Source: Microthyrium microscopicum | Taxonomy: Eukaryota > Ascomycota > Dothideomycetes > Microthyriales > Microthyriaceae | Reading direction: 5' to 3' | Length of the DNA stretch: 64,000 nt | Assembly: GCA_010405405.1 (NCBI GenBank) | Contig: MU004238.1 | Span: forward strand, 445,530-509,529 | Part shown: positions 23,701 to 34,877 of the stretch, piece by piece | Layout of the letters: every line of letters begins with the position of its first letter | Numbering within the stretch: the first letter of the stretch is position 1 | Made by a program: the position numbers and the translations under genes | The notes under the pieces: generated by a model | The model's database searches: none | Told to the model about the DNA's origin: nothing | Seen by the model: only the letters and a program-made list of their open reading frames with translations

Positions 23701-25844
23701 GTCTGCATTTGGACCTTTGCTAAACTTGATCCTTGGTTACGCTATCAACACGAATTTGACATCAGATCGCCGATAAAGTTTCAACTTGGGAAGAAAGCTT
23801 TTCTCTTTGGTTTGTTGCTCATTTAGCAAGCTGACAAAGACTGGCTATCCTCAACCAATTCACCAATCTTGGTACAGAAGAGTTTCACGGTCTGATGGCT
23901 CTACTGCAAGGTAATGCTGACAGTTGTGCCGAGTTGAAGCTTTGGTCAGACCGCTGCTTTTAGCGAGGAGAGGCCGAGCATAAGGGCCTTGAAGATGGTT
24001 TCCCTTGTTAAAGGTACAAGGTGATAGGGATGGAGTTGTAGAGTCAGCGTAATCTAAAGCTCTCGTAGAGAAATGTTGAAGCATCAGAAAATGTCGAATG
24101 AGGGGGAGTCAATGATGCGAAAGAGCTCAAATATTTAAGAAGAGATATGGAGGGGCATTACCGAGTATTTCGAGGGGAATTTACCTTGTCCAAACATTAC
24201 AGGTAAATTGACAAGTCGCACATTTCTCGGCTCTGAGAAATGGATCAATTAGCTTCTTTGCCTGTATCATATTTCATATCCATGACCTCAGCACTCATAA
24301 TCGTGAAGAATCTGCATGGTATTGTCTAAACTTGCATCTAACACCAAAGCAGCAGCATGATAGCAGATCAGGGTTCAGCAACGTAGATGCCGATTACCGC
24401 AATTGTATCTTTTATGTTCACTGAGCAGTCGATCAATGTTCCCCGTTTCATACATCGTGAGGCGAACGGTTCAGGAACCCGGTGATGTGCTTGTTGCCGT
24501 TGAGCCGCGCGATTTCCATCTCCAGATGAGTAAGTCGGCAAAAGGCTGGAGGTGGGCGGACAGTCCATGGAGTCTATGGCCTTACTGATTGGGAATCGGC
24601 GTTCAGGTGATGCTAGCAGTAGCACAGAACGAGAGAATTCCCCTCCATAATCTTCTGCAGGGATACAGTATCATGTCTCGTTATTTGAGAAGATTTGGTA
24701 TCTACTACTCTACTTTGTAGGCTACCAACTAAACCCACAGGAGTTGAGTAAAGTCCGAAAACACGCGGGCTTTGAGCATTTGACTTGCGCCGAGCCGCTT
24801 GAGAAGCTCGTCAAAGTCGCCCCTTTAGAGATTGAAGAGTGGACATGGTATGACGCATCTTTGCGCGCAACGTTATGGCTTCATACTGGGAAAAATACGC
24901 GTAGACGATAGGAGGCTTCGATAGGTGTAAGAGGCTATGGTGAACTCGGCGGAGGATGATTTTCTATCCGATACCAGGGGATGATCTTGCTGGCATAAAC
25001 AGATCAAGAACAATCTCTGGGCGCCCATGATTTGGCATTTACGATGCAAGTATGCAGTATTTGAATTTAGCCATCTCGCCCACTATCGCAAAGTTTGTGA
25101 TTGCTGCTCCATTGGCGACTTGATAGCTACCTTAGCTGGTTAGAAAAGTGCATGGTGCTACAGTATAATTTTATCGTAGACGTCAACGACAACTTCAACG
25201 TGGAAAATGATTCCGCGGCGGCTTTGACAGCGGCATCTTTAGTCATGACAGGAGGGACATTAGTCCGCAAACAATGGAGACCAACCACCCTTAGTATTAT
25301 CACCAAAAGCAGCAAACGAACTCGCGTTAGCATGCAAAAAAGATTTAGGGCTACAATGGACATCAGTACGGGTACGGTGCAAGGCGTCGGGTCCGATGAG
25401 CATTCTCTTTCGGACATAAGTCAGCGAGTGAGTTCGCTCGATACTCCCCATTTCGTGAAGAAGATTACTTTACAGACTATCCCGTTTTTGCCCTTGCGCC
25501 ATGGCTTGCTGCATGCGAAGAAGCTTGGTCAGGATCGTTATATCGTCGCGTCAGCCTTGTAGTCCCCTAGCTATGGATGTGCTCACCATATCTTTCGACC
25601 TTTTGTCTGTATGCGAGTAGCTTTCTTATTTTAACACCCACAGGTCCCCAAATTCGTATTCCGTTTCCAGTTCTTAGCGCCTCCATATATATCTCTTCTT
25701 CCATTGAACATATTTCAGTATATATGTTCTTTGCCTCCCAACACTCATCACCTCACACCATCCAGTTCCTGAATAGTAATACACGCTTACCACAAATACT
25801 GGAATTTGACCTTCAGTCTTTCTACAATCAGAATATCACACATC
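20760..25844. other. 5.1-kb stretch without a supportable gene
   Basis: Apart from the KAP121 3' UTR at the left and the leader of the Zn2Cys6 gene at the right (about 25570-25844, pyrimidine-rich), I see no gene here. ORFs at 22465-22773 (+), 22443-22685 (-) and 25101-25562 (+) lack splice context, recognisable domains or normal composition. No terminal repeat, transposase or reverse-transcriptase motif was found. It may be old decayed sequence or may hold non-coding transcripts. Confidence 0.4.
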
Positions 25845-26850
25845 ATGTCATCTCCACACAGTGATTCGTATGATTCCCACGCTAGAAAACGGGTGGGAAA
25901 AGCCTGTGATCGGTGTCGCTTAAAGAAATCCAAGGTACGCATTGCTTGCCACTATTTGCACGCTATTTTCTTACCATACAACAGTGCGACGGATCAAGTC
26001 CATGCAGTAGATGCAAAATAGACAACGCCATTTGTGTTTTTGGCGAGAGGAAAAAGTCTCAAGATAGAGTATATCCCAAAGGGTATGTAAAAATCGATGA
26101 CTTCACGAAGTTGCTTTTGCTAACATGTCCAGTTACGTGGAAATGCTCGAACAACAACAAACACAAGTCGTATCAGGTCTAAGAGAAACATACCGCATCT
26201 TGGTAGAAAAGAACCTGTGGCCTGGAACGCCACTGAAGGAGTATGAAGGCCATCCGCTCACACACGATATTCTCGAACGACTTAATGTATTACATCTCGG
26301 TGGTGATAGTCCAGCCGCATCCTCATTCGAAGACGATCTAGATACTTTACAGCAAAGACTAATGTCAGAAAACGGAGCATCATCGAATCGACAACGTAGA
26401 AGTTCTCCAAGCTGTTCAGAATCAGAACCTGGCCTATCCCATACCGACTCTCCACACAGCACTCCTCAACTACGAACATCGAGTGTATCGTCACCATACT
26501 CACGAAAGCGATCGCCTTCTACACCCCTAGCCGAAGAGGAGATAATACCAGTCAAACACCAAAGAACATACGAAGCTCCTCATCCCCGCAAACTCGAAGA
26601 GCTCCAACGACAAATAAGACAGCTGGGTCAGATTGAAGAACCATGGGTTGTTTCGAGTCCAGAAATGGACGTGCCACTCGATTTGTCCTTCGCCACCGAT
26701 GCGTCGAGCATGTACGATCCACTCTACGTTCCAAACAACCTCCTCGCGCAACAAAATTACATGGTTTCGAGTACGCCGTTATTCGGTGTTCCAACATTCG
26801 ATGCAGATTGGGATAGTTTTGCGCAATCAGGTCTCCATGGAACCATTTGA
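25845..26850 (+). CDS. Zn2Cys6 fungal transcription factor, 301 aa
   Basis: Three exons: 25845-25934, 25985-26082 and 26133-26850. Both introns are 50 nt (GTACGC...CAG; GTATGT...CAG with a CTAAC branch site). The binuclear zinc cluster is complete and is split by intron 1: Cys21, 24, 31, 37, 40 and 47, spaced C-x2-C-x6-C-x5-C-x2-C-x6-C, with the basic RLKKSK between the second and third cysteines. A linker (GERKKSQDRVYPKGY) and a short helical dimerisation-type segment (VEMLEQQQTQVVSGLRE) follow. The rest is Ser/Pro-rich, with a KRQRTYE-like basic patch near the middle and an acidic, hydrophobic C-terminus that could activate transcription. The long fungal-specific middle homology domain of many Zn2Cys6 proteins is absent. 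It should bind DNA as a dimer; the target genes are unknown. Confidence 0.92.
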
Positions 26851-27963
26851 TTTTACTAGTATACAACTACTACTCTTACGACGAAAACAGCGCCAAGATT
26901 TATTTGTACACTATTTGTTCATCGACGTCGCTCGTTCACGAAGATTACGAATTTCTCACGACACAAACACTACTATAGACAGGACCAGGATATTGGATGG
27001 GATTATTTGCTTTTGGGACCAAAGAGCGCGCAAATTCCGGTGTTCAGGGGCAGGTATCCGCCGTTCGGTGGAAGAGCTTCGGGTATTGATTTTTTTGATA
27101 TTGTAATCAATCGGTTAGGGAGATTGGAGAAAGCCCAACTAACTGAATAAGCATTCGGCAACGGGCTTGATTCAAGGAACCAATCTAATCATTAGTGAGC
27201 AAGAATGTGCTACATACACACCACTCAAAACAATAATATGCTCCTTACCAACTCATTCGACGGTTCCTTATCTGTGCGCTTGCTGATCTGTTTATTACTG
27301 AAGCTTTGGAATCATCCCAGATCTTACAAGCCACATCTTATGGTGACTCGTTGAGCAACAAAGCTAGGGCCTTTGGCTTGCTTGCTTGCTTACGCGAACA
27401 TTGACACGTGTGGCATGTGGGATAATTGGACATACCAGCTTTAACCTGGTGGAATTACAGCAGCTATGGCCGTTTTGATACCAGGTTGGAATTTGACTCA
27501 TTACTCAGAGTGAGTGAGAACTCGGAATATGCCAATCTGATTGAGAAGCTCAATAATACATCGCCCTTGCGTTTATGCCATATGGAATCTCCGCGCCATA
27601 AGTCCGTTCAGGCGCCGATACACAATCCGGAACCGGAGATCGGGCTGATAATTGTGCAAAGGCTCCGGGATCTTCAGTAAGAACACCATTTGAAAGGCAT
27701 CAGCTTCAATAATATCAGGCTCATGTGAAAAGTGTCAAACGAGGTGTCGATAGTTGGGGTACAACATCCGAAAACGTGCTCTGGAGGGGTCTCGGCCCCA
27801 ACACCAATCGGCATCGGTACAATTTACTTCTGGTTGTGGGGTTGTAATTGTGATCAGAACCAAATATTGAGCGTTATTGCATGAACAGTCAACTTCTGGC
27901 GAGATTCATTGGTCAGCATTGTCACAATCCCGCTAAGCTGATCACATATCTTGGAATCTAGAC
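26851..27963. other. Intergenic, 1.1 kb
   Basis: No supported gene. It contains the 3' UTR of the Zn2Cys6 gene and the promoter of the aldose epimerase. An 84-codon ORF at 27426-27680 resembles nothing I know. A short GCTT repeat (about 27376-27392) is the only simple repeat. Confidence 0.45.
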
Positions 27964-29047
27964 ATGGCTTCTTCCGAGCAAAACAGCTCTGGTCTACCAG
28001 TTGCTGATTTCCTGCCTCTGGGAGCAATTATTCAGTCCTTTAGGGTTGGTGGTGTCAACATTGTCCAAAACTTTTCTACTTCGGAATTGTATGAACAATA
28101 CAATGAACCTTATTTTGGAGAGACGATTGGTCGAGTGGCAAACCGTATTTCGGGTGCGAAGATTGAGGATTTGAATGGTAAATCATATCCTCTTCCTGCC
28201 AACAATGGCCCGAATTGTCTTCATGGAGGAGCAAGTGGCTGGGGCAAGAAGGTATGGGACATGTCAGAACCCATGACGAATTCAGATGGCAGTGTCTCCA
28301 CGACTTTTCGCTATTCTAGCAAAGATGGAGATGAAGGCTTTCCAGGTGATACCAACACCACGGTCATATACACTCAGAGCATAGAAACATGTCCACTCGG
28401 AGAAACAGTCAGTGTACTCGAAATGGAGTACGAGGTCGAGTTGGTTGGAGATTTGGAAGAGACAGTCATTGGCATGACGAACCACAGGTAACGAGACGGT
28501 TCAGGAGCGATATCAACTTCTTATTGACATCACGACTAGCTATTTCAATCTATCTGGCGCAAAGTCAATCGAGAACACCCAAGTCACCCTCGCTACCGAC
28601 AAGCATCTGCCCGTGGATGACGACCTGATTCCTACAGGCGAGATCACTCCCTACCCAGGTGGCTTTGCCCACTCAACATTCACCCTGGGCCCTGAAGAGC
28701 CAGACATTGACCACTGTTTCATCCTCAATGAAGATCCATCTTCCGTAGCGAGCGATACACGAAGCAACGAAATGCAAAAAATTGCGTCGTTCTTTCATCC
28801 AGACAGCAAGATCCATCTGGAAGTCTACAGCACTGAGCCCGCATTCCAATTCTACACTGGCAAGTTCATCGATGTGCCAGCAGTAGGAGATCATCCAGCT
28901 CGAGGCCCTAGATCTGGTTTTTGCGTCGAGCCAAGTCGATATGTCAATGCAGTGAACACTGCAAAATGGAAGAGAATGGCCGTTCTCAAAAAGGGCGAGA
29001 AGTATGGTAGTCGATCCAAATATTGTGCCTGGAAAGCACGAGGCTGA
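27964..29047 (+). CDS. Aldose 1-epimerase (mutarotase, GALM family)
   Basis: Two exons, 27964-28487 and 28540-29047, joined across a 52-nt intron that splits the Ser codon after the catalytic-region His; 343 aa, a normal family length. Motifs in order are GETIGRVANRI (about 52-62), NNGPNCLHGG with His87, TNHSYFNLSG with His174, DIDHCF with Asp232, and FCVEPSRYVNA with Glu305. In characterised mutarotases the second His acts as acid and the Glu as base. The enzyme interconverts alpha and beta anomers of glucose and galactose and feeds the Leloir pathway. No signal peptide is visible, so it is probably cytosolic. No other galactose gene is adjacent. Confidence 0.94.
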
Positions 29048-30383
29048 AGGCAAGGCTGAATGCGTTTCTTTTTTCGGCATCTTCCGCTTTGCGATTGAGT
29101 GTGCGTTAGTTCGGCATTATCCGCCATCTTAACTCCAACCTCCGTATATTCCTCCCTCCTGGTAGGAATAGAGGCAACGGGCATCATTGATATAAGAAGT
29201 TCCAATACTCTATTGGTCGAGAATGATCTCACCAATCAAATGTCAAATCTCCTATGCTTAAAGGTCAACAAAGTCCCATATGGCACGGTCCATGAAACAA
29301 GATTGAAGCCATCGTGAAAGATACCCCATGTCTTCGTCATAAATTCCCGATTATGTGCGCGTTGTTCCCTAGTTCTCCAATCATTTGGAATTCAGAGCCC
29401 ACCACCTAACCATTTACATCGATCGATATCGGTGCAAAACGTGGAAACTTGACGATGATCTCATTTTCACGGGAGTCTTCGCGGTTGGTACAAAGCTAAG
29501 TTGTTAGTTTAGTGGAACAAAGCCTGAAAAAGCTTGATTCTTAGTCCTTTTTGGGACGTAGATATCACCAATTGGTAACGAGATATCTGCATCTTAAAAG
29601 GACACTTGCCACTTAAGGTACAAGCTCATGCTTAAATATAAGCGACGGGTACTAAGAGTAGGGTACTTCAAAAGGCTTTGTTTTTGTATGCGCGATGAAG
29701 TCACTCATACCACAGCGACAGACGGCACGACTCCATTATTATAACCTACAGCTCTAGTAGCGCAGTTTATTACTCGTGTGGGAGCATTTGCCAACGTTAA
29801 ACTGACTTGCTGTTTCGCAAAAGCGGTCCTTTCCGCCCATTCTCAGTCAGCATTCGCCCAAGATGTTGGGTTTTATGCCTTGAATTCCTTGTTTTCTGCA
29901 CCACTTAAAGCAGTACGATGCGTAGTAGATCTCTGAATGTGCTGGCCTCATATGCATTGTGAGACGGTCAAACACCATCAAGTCTTCGCTCACTGCAATA
30001 ATGGAGAAAAAACAAGGTTTGACGAGGATACGAAGCCATCTCGTGGAAAATCTACGCTACAGAAGGTACTTAAAGGCTTATCAACATCATTCCGTAAGAC
30101 ACATGGACCTTACGAAACCTTAAAACAACACCGCTCAACGGTAAAGCAAAAGCCTGCATGGAGACACGCTCACTGCGCTTCAAAGTCTGGATAGTCGAAA
30201 CCTTTTCAATACACAACTGCAGCTAGGAAGATAGAAAGTGGAATGATATGCGTGGCTATTCCAAAGGTACACAACACAGCGGTTCTAGGTATAATAATGG
30301 TTTAGGCATTATCGTAGATCTAACTATGACATACAGAGGTAGGTATCGACGATGATTATCGTGGTGTTGTTACATCTTAAGAA
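29048..30383. other. Convergent intergenic region, 1.3 kb
   Basis: It lies between the 3' ends of the plus-strand epimerase and the minus-strand YVC1 gene. It holds their 3' UTRs and otherwise nothing recognisable. An 85-codon ORF at 29937-30194 has basic composition but no known motif. Confidence 0.45.
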
Positions 30384-32674
30384 TCAAAACTGTGGAGCCA
30401 CGCTGGAAAACCTCCTCCTGCGCATACTCTCCGTTGCCTGCGGACTCTTAGATCGATCGCGTTGGTTATTGGAATAGCCAAATTCAAGCATATCATCCTC
30501 GATGACATCTTCTTCTTCTATCTCGTCAATCATCTGCTGTGGTGGATCTACATCAAAGACCTCCTGCAATTCTCGATGCGCTTGGAATTGGCCAAGCACG
30601 TTGAACGTGCTAGTTGATCTCCTAATGGCGCCAGATTGCATGCCTCGCTTGGCTTTCTGCCACAAGTGCTTCCTTTCGAACCAGCTGATGGCGAGGAGGA
30701 TTGGCGCGTTCAAGACACGAGCTGCTGTGATATGAATCTTGTGGAACCAACGGGGTGTAATCACGAAGCGGAGAGGAACCAGAACGACGACTGCCAGTAG
30801 GTTGAAAGGCGGGCGGTAGGCGAAGACGGCGTCTGACTTGACGCCTTCAAAAGTGAGTACGGCACGACGGAACTGGATTTCTTGAGTCGCATCGGCTGCA
30901 ATTTTGGAAAAAGTATTTGACAGCATTGAAACCAAGATTGTAAGGAATAGTGTGTTGCCCAGGAAGGCGAAAGATATCATGAGAATTGGTCCAAGGATGA
31001 GATGAAAATCGACAGAGTGTTGGATTCCAGTGCCGTCCAGACCAAACCAAATCCATAGCATCCACTTTGATATTTCGACTGGCGGAATGTGAACATCTTC
31101 AGCGCCTCTCCATCTGCTCAGCCAGGACATGGCAAACAGAAAGCCGCAGAAGCACCAGAATGCGACAGCCGTGAGTACCAAAAAGTCGCGCATCATAGCT
31201 CGCAACGAGATGAACAGGAGGTTTTCTGGCATGATATTGAACGCAATCCTTGGAAACATGATGGGTGCAGCACACGCCAGTATATCCAGTGCTTGTACTC
31301 CAACCTCGACATTCCCACTGGCAGCTCCATGTGCGCGAACGATGAGGTAGACGGAAAATATGCCGCAGAAAGAGAGGTCGAGGAAGGACCAGAGATTCTG
31401 AGTATGAACCTGCCACCCGTGTTCAAGTATAGAAGCAGTTTCGTCCAACATCCATCCTGCTCCATATATGATGAAAGTTACCTCCCACCACGTCACAGTT
31501 GATTGTTCTCGATTGACCATCGTCATGACATATAGTATGAGAAGCACTACAAACTGAGCAAATTCCAAGATCGCCCGGGTTCGTGGTACGATCAGTCGGT
31601 AGTGATTCAGTATTGGCGCTTTACGAGGATCGTATAGTGACACACCGCGACGCTTGTAGTGATCAGGGATAATATCCATCATACTGTTGGGCGTATAGAC
31701 GATTCGGCCACGATATAAAGATTCTACTACTCGTTGGCAAGCAGTAGAGGCTAGAAAGGCTTTGCTCTCCGAGATGATCCCAACTTCCAAGGCATTCGTC
31801 ATCCTGTCCCACTGAATAGCACTGTTATTGATGTCTCTTTCATGCAATAGGCGCCGATTGTCTATAAGAACATCCTCTGGACAGTTTTGAAAAGGTTCAA
31901 ATCCAGACACCAGAATATTTGCGAGTACCAACAGGCCCATTCGCGTAGGATTTTCCTCGTTGAACTTTCTTAGAACTCGAGAAGCCAATAGCTCGCAAAG
32001 CGTCGCTCTGGTATTGTTGACTGTCTGGTGATGAGCCTGGAAAACCTGGTCGTGTAGAAATCGTTGGCGGTTTACAAGTAAACAGTAGACTATAAGAGAT
32101 TCAGCAACCAGTAACATCAAAACGAGTTTCCGGCGAACTCACCGATGGAGATATCGTCCGGATCAAAAAGTCGATCCGTCAAAGGCCTCACTATGGCAAC
32201 ATTGATTCTCGGGCTCATCAACTGATCAAGCGTATAAGGATCATCTACCACATGTAAGCCACATCCCAAATCCGTTCATGCTACAACTTACCGATACTCG
32301 CTAATATCAGACGCCGTATCCTACGAGTCCCAAATTAGCATTTTGTGATCTCACATGCATTCAACTGGCACATGGCCCGCCTCAATCGCCAATGACCAAA
32401 CATCCATCTTCCAAGCCAACTTTCAAAGTCTTCTCCTCCTTCCACAGAACCCCACTATGCTCGCAGGAAATTTTGCTTACCGATGTATGCTTTTGTAAAC
32501 CGGCAAATGACTATATGGATTGTGCTTATTCGTCTGCGCAGGAATAATACATCCTGAGCGATCAGCCGGCGTCTCTTCCCCCAGTAACGTCTCCGATTCC
32601 TCTCGTTCTCGCGCAAGTCGTAGGGCGTGTGAGATGGTTCGATGGATTGGCGGTGCGCGGAATATATCTGCCAT
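30384..32674 (-). CDS. YVC1: Vacuolar TRP-type calcium-permeable channel Yvc1 (TRPY)
   Basis: Four exons: 32481-32674, 32292-32320 (only 29 nt), 32143-32244 and 30384-32089. They give 676 aa, almost exactly the length of yeast Yvc1. Introns are 160, 47 and 53 nt. The start is the first ATG in frame (32674, MADIFRAPP). The cytosolic N-terminal part has the family motifs DDPYTLDQL and SPRINVAIVRPLTDRLFDPDD, and VYCLLVNR begins the long exon. Hydrophobic helices span about residues 280-520. The pore signature FGLDGTGI lies at about 457-464, before the last helix. The C-terminal tail has an acidic cluster (EIEEEDVIEDD), comparable to the acidic calcium-activation patch of yeast Yvc1. The family releases vacuolar calcium on hyperosmotic stretch and calcium. 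Confidence 0.95.
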
Positions 32675-33901
32675 CTTGATCCTAAGGTTCTTGTTTCTCA
32701 ATTGATTTGTTTGCGGTCGATGGAGTTTAGCAGGTTGAGAGGGGACTTGTAACTCCGGTCATCGGGCGTGGGGCTCTGCGAGCAATGAGGTCACTGGTGA
32801 TTTCGATTGGTGTAGAGGTAGTCTAAGGTTTGAATGGGGATCAAGAGAGTGGATCGCAGGTTTGCAGATATAGTAGAGAGAGTGAGGATATGGAAATTAT
32901 ATTTTGGAACAAGTGCTGGCAAGTGAACCAGAGTTGTAGATAGGAAAACGTGCTGGAGACATTTCGACGCGTGGGGAAGGGGAGCTAAGGTACCTGTCAT
33001 AGACGCGCTAACCGCGCATTAGATTGAGATCTTGAATCCGCCTATTTGATACTGGCACAACTAAATAGTGTTTGACATGTTTTCGTTGTGTAAGCTGAGG
33101 AGTCGGAGTTGTGTCTTGGAAATATTTGACAGTACTAGGAGACACTGGTCCAGATGAAGACATGCGGATTGACCCAGACATCGTCATGTAAAGCAACCAA
33201 ACAGCCTTACATTCTCCTCCCAAGTCGTAGCACTTAATGTACGTTAATCAGATCGTACAAGAGCGAAAGAAGACAGTTGTTCGTAGCATCGTCGGGCGCT
33301 AAAATTGCAGCGCAATACCACGAATTGATGTCATGGCGTCTTGCGATGCAACTCACAAATTTTAGCGTGTTAGTCAGACAAGCACAATTCAATCAATAAC
33401 ATCTTCATTCCCTCTCTCTATCCCTCTCACCGTAAGCCTCCCTGTCCCCACTCCTCTCCCATCCGTTCATCTCATACAACTCAACGCAATACAATACAAG
33501 CATGCAACCGGCTGATGATATCAAAGCAAAGCAAAGCTCAACCAACCACCCAAACGCCCAGTACATCGAAGTGTACGTTTTTTGTGCCCGTAACCCCGTA
33601 CACCCGATGCCATAAACGCCATATGCTCTTCGGAGAGAATAGAAGAAAGGAAAAGGGTAGTAGTAAAGTATGAAATGAAATCCCCAGATGCATATAAAAA
33701 GAGACCACTGAAGCCTTAAAAAACCCTCTGGGAATCGAAAAGCAGACCCAAGAGATGGCAAATGCGACCGCCAGATTGTAGACATAAGAAAGAGAGATGC
33801 AGGAAAGAGAAAAGAAAAAGAGCAATGAATAAACACTCCTGGGTATGGTATATACAAAAGAAAGAATTCATACAGGCAAGGAAACATTCATACCTCCTCG
33901 G
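32675..33901. other. Intergenic, 1.2 kb
   Basis: It contains the promoter of YVC1 and the 3' flank of the small minus-strand gene. Hydrophobic ORFs at 33405-33887 and 33538-33825 (-) overlap in different frames and come from T- and A-rich sequence. They lack a family match and are not called. Confidence 0.4.
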
Positions 33902-34558
33902 TTACCAAGCGCGGTGACAAATCCGATGTTGCACAGAGACGTCGGTGGTTGTAGTAATGCACTCATGAGTATTTCTCAGACATCGCTCGCAAGACTTTGG
34001 AATGACCTTTGGCACTGCGTAGCCTAATATGGATCTTTGTTAATTTTTACTCATGGACTCTAACACACGGATATCTCAAAATGTGAAATGCGAGGACGTG
34101 GAAATGGAGAACTTGCATACCTTGAGGACCGCGCATCCATTTTTCACCCAGTAAGACTTGGTCAAAGGGCTTAAGGTTATATATCATCCGATAATACGAG
34201 CATTCTTTCCCTTTGCCATTTTTATGGCACACTCTTAGGTATATGAGGCTCTATGGTTTTGGTTAGTCCTAAGCTAGATGACTTTGGAAATGAAACTCAC
34301 GTGCGTCTTGTCAATAAGCTACATCTCGTTAGACGGTTTTTTGGAAGCGGTTGGTGTATTTGAAGGCGCTGAGTCTGTAGGCGTTGGATTTGACGTTGCT
34401 GGAACAGAAGTCGCTGGAACCGATGGCGGAGGACTTGAAGTGGCTGGAACAGAAGTGGCTGGACTCGATGGCGAAGGACTCGGGGTCGTTGGATTCAGAA
34501 GATCCGCAATCGAAATCGAAATCCTCTGAGGTGGATGGCTCGCAGGCGGTGAACTCAT
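33902..34558 (-). pseudogene. Small cysteine-containing gene interrupted by one in-frame TAG
   Basis: Exons on the minus strand are 34301-34558, 34121-34250 and 33902-34023. The introns are 50 nt (GTGAGT...CATAG, CTAAC branch site) and 97 nt (GTATGC...TTAG). Exon 1 starts MSSPPASHPP and has five copies of a PATS-type pentapeptide. It would run into exon 2 in frame, but a TAG at 34319-34321, 18 nt before the donor, stops it after 79 aa. The frame beyond the stop is sensible: VCHKNGKGKEC, SYYRMIYNLKPFDQVLLGEK, then CERCLRNTHEC and CHRAW before TAA. The paired cysteines suggest a small zinc-binding module; I cannot name a family. Perfect splice sites beyond the stop suggest a recently lost gene, a base error, or a 79-aa product with an untranslated remainder. 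Confidence 0.55.
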
Positions 34559-34877
34559 CGCTCGTTTACCACAGGTGGAGATTTGATGGGCCCAGACGCG
34601 CTGGTGGTGAACTAAGCTGTTGCAACTGAGTCGATAGTCGTCAAAGTTCTGGTCATATAGGCGCCCTTAAGAAGTCTACAGATTTGGGGACCGTCTTTCA
34701 AGCCCAAATAACGACAGGCTCTGCAGCAGCCACCAATCCACAACAAAACAATCGACCGTGCCTTCCTCACTTCCATCCGCAGCTCCCTTCTCATGCTCCA
34801 AGTAAATTCGACGATCTTATGTCCATATCCTAAATGCCCTTCGGCGGACTTGGATCGACAGTCGGCTGGTCCATATT
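34559..34877. other. Short intergenic region between two minus-strand genes
   Basis: About 320 bp holding the promoter of the small cysteine-containing gene and the 3' UTR of SPT7. No element is recognisable. Confidence 0.45.

Noticed and set aside
25101-25562. 153-codon plus-strand ORF
   Set aside because: No family resemblance, no leader-like upstream sequence, and the complementary strand is open as well.
33405-33887. 160-codon hydrophobic minus-strand ORF
   Set aside because: The hydrophobicity comes from T-rich sequence; a second frame over the same bases looks just as hydrophobic, and it lies in the 3' flank of another gene.
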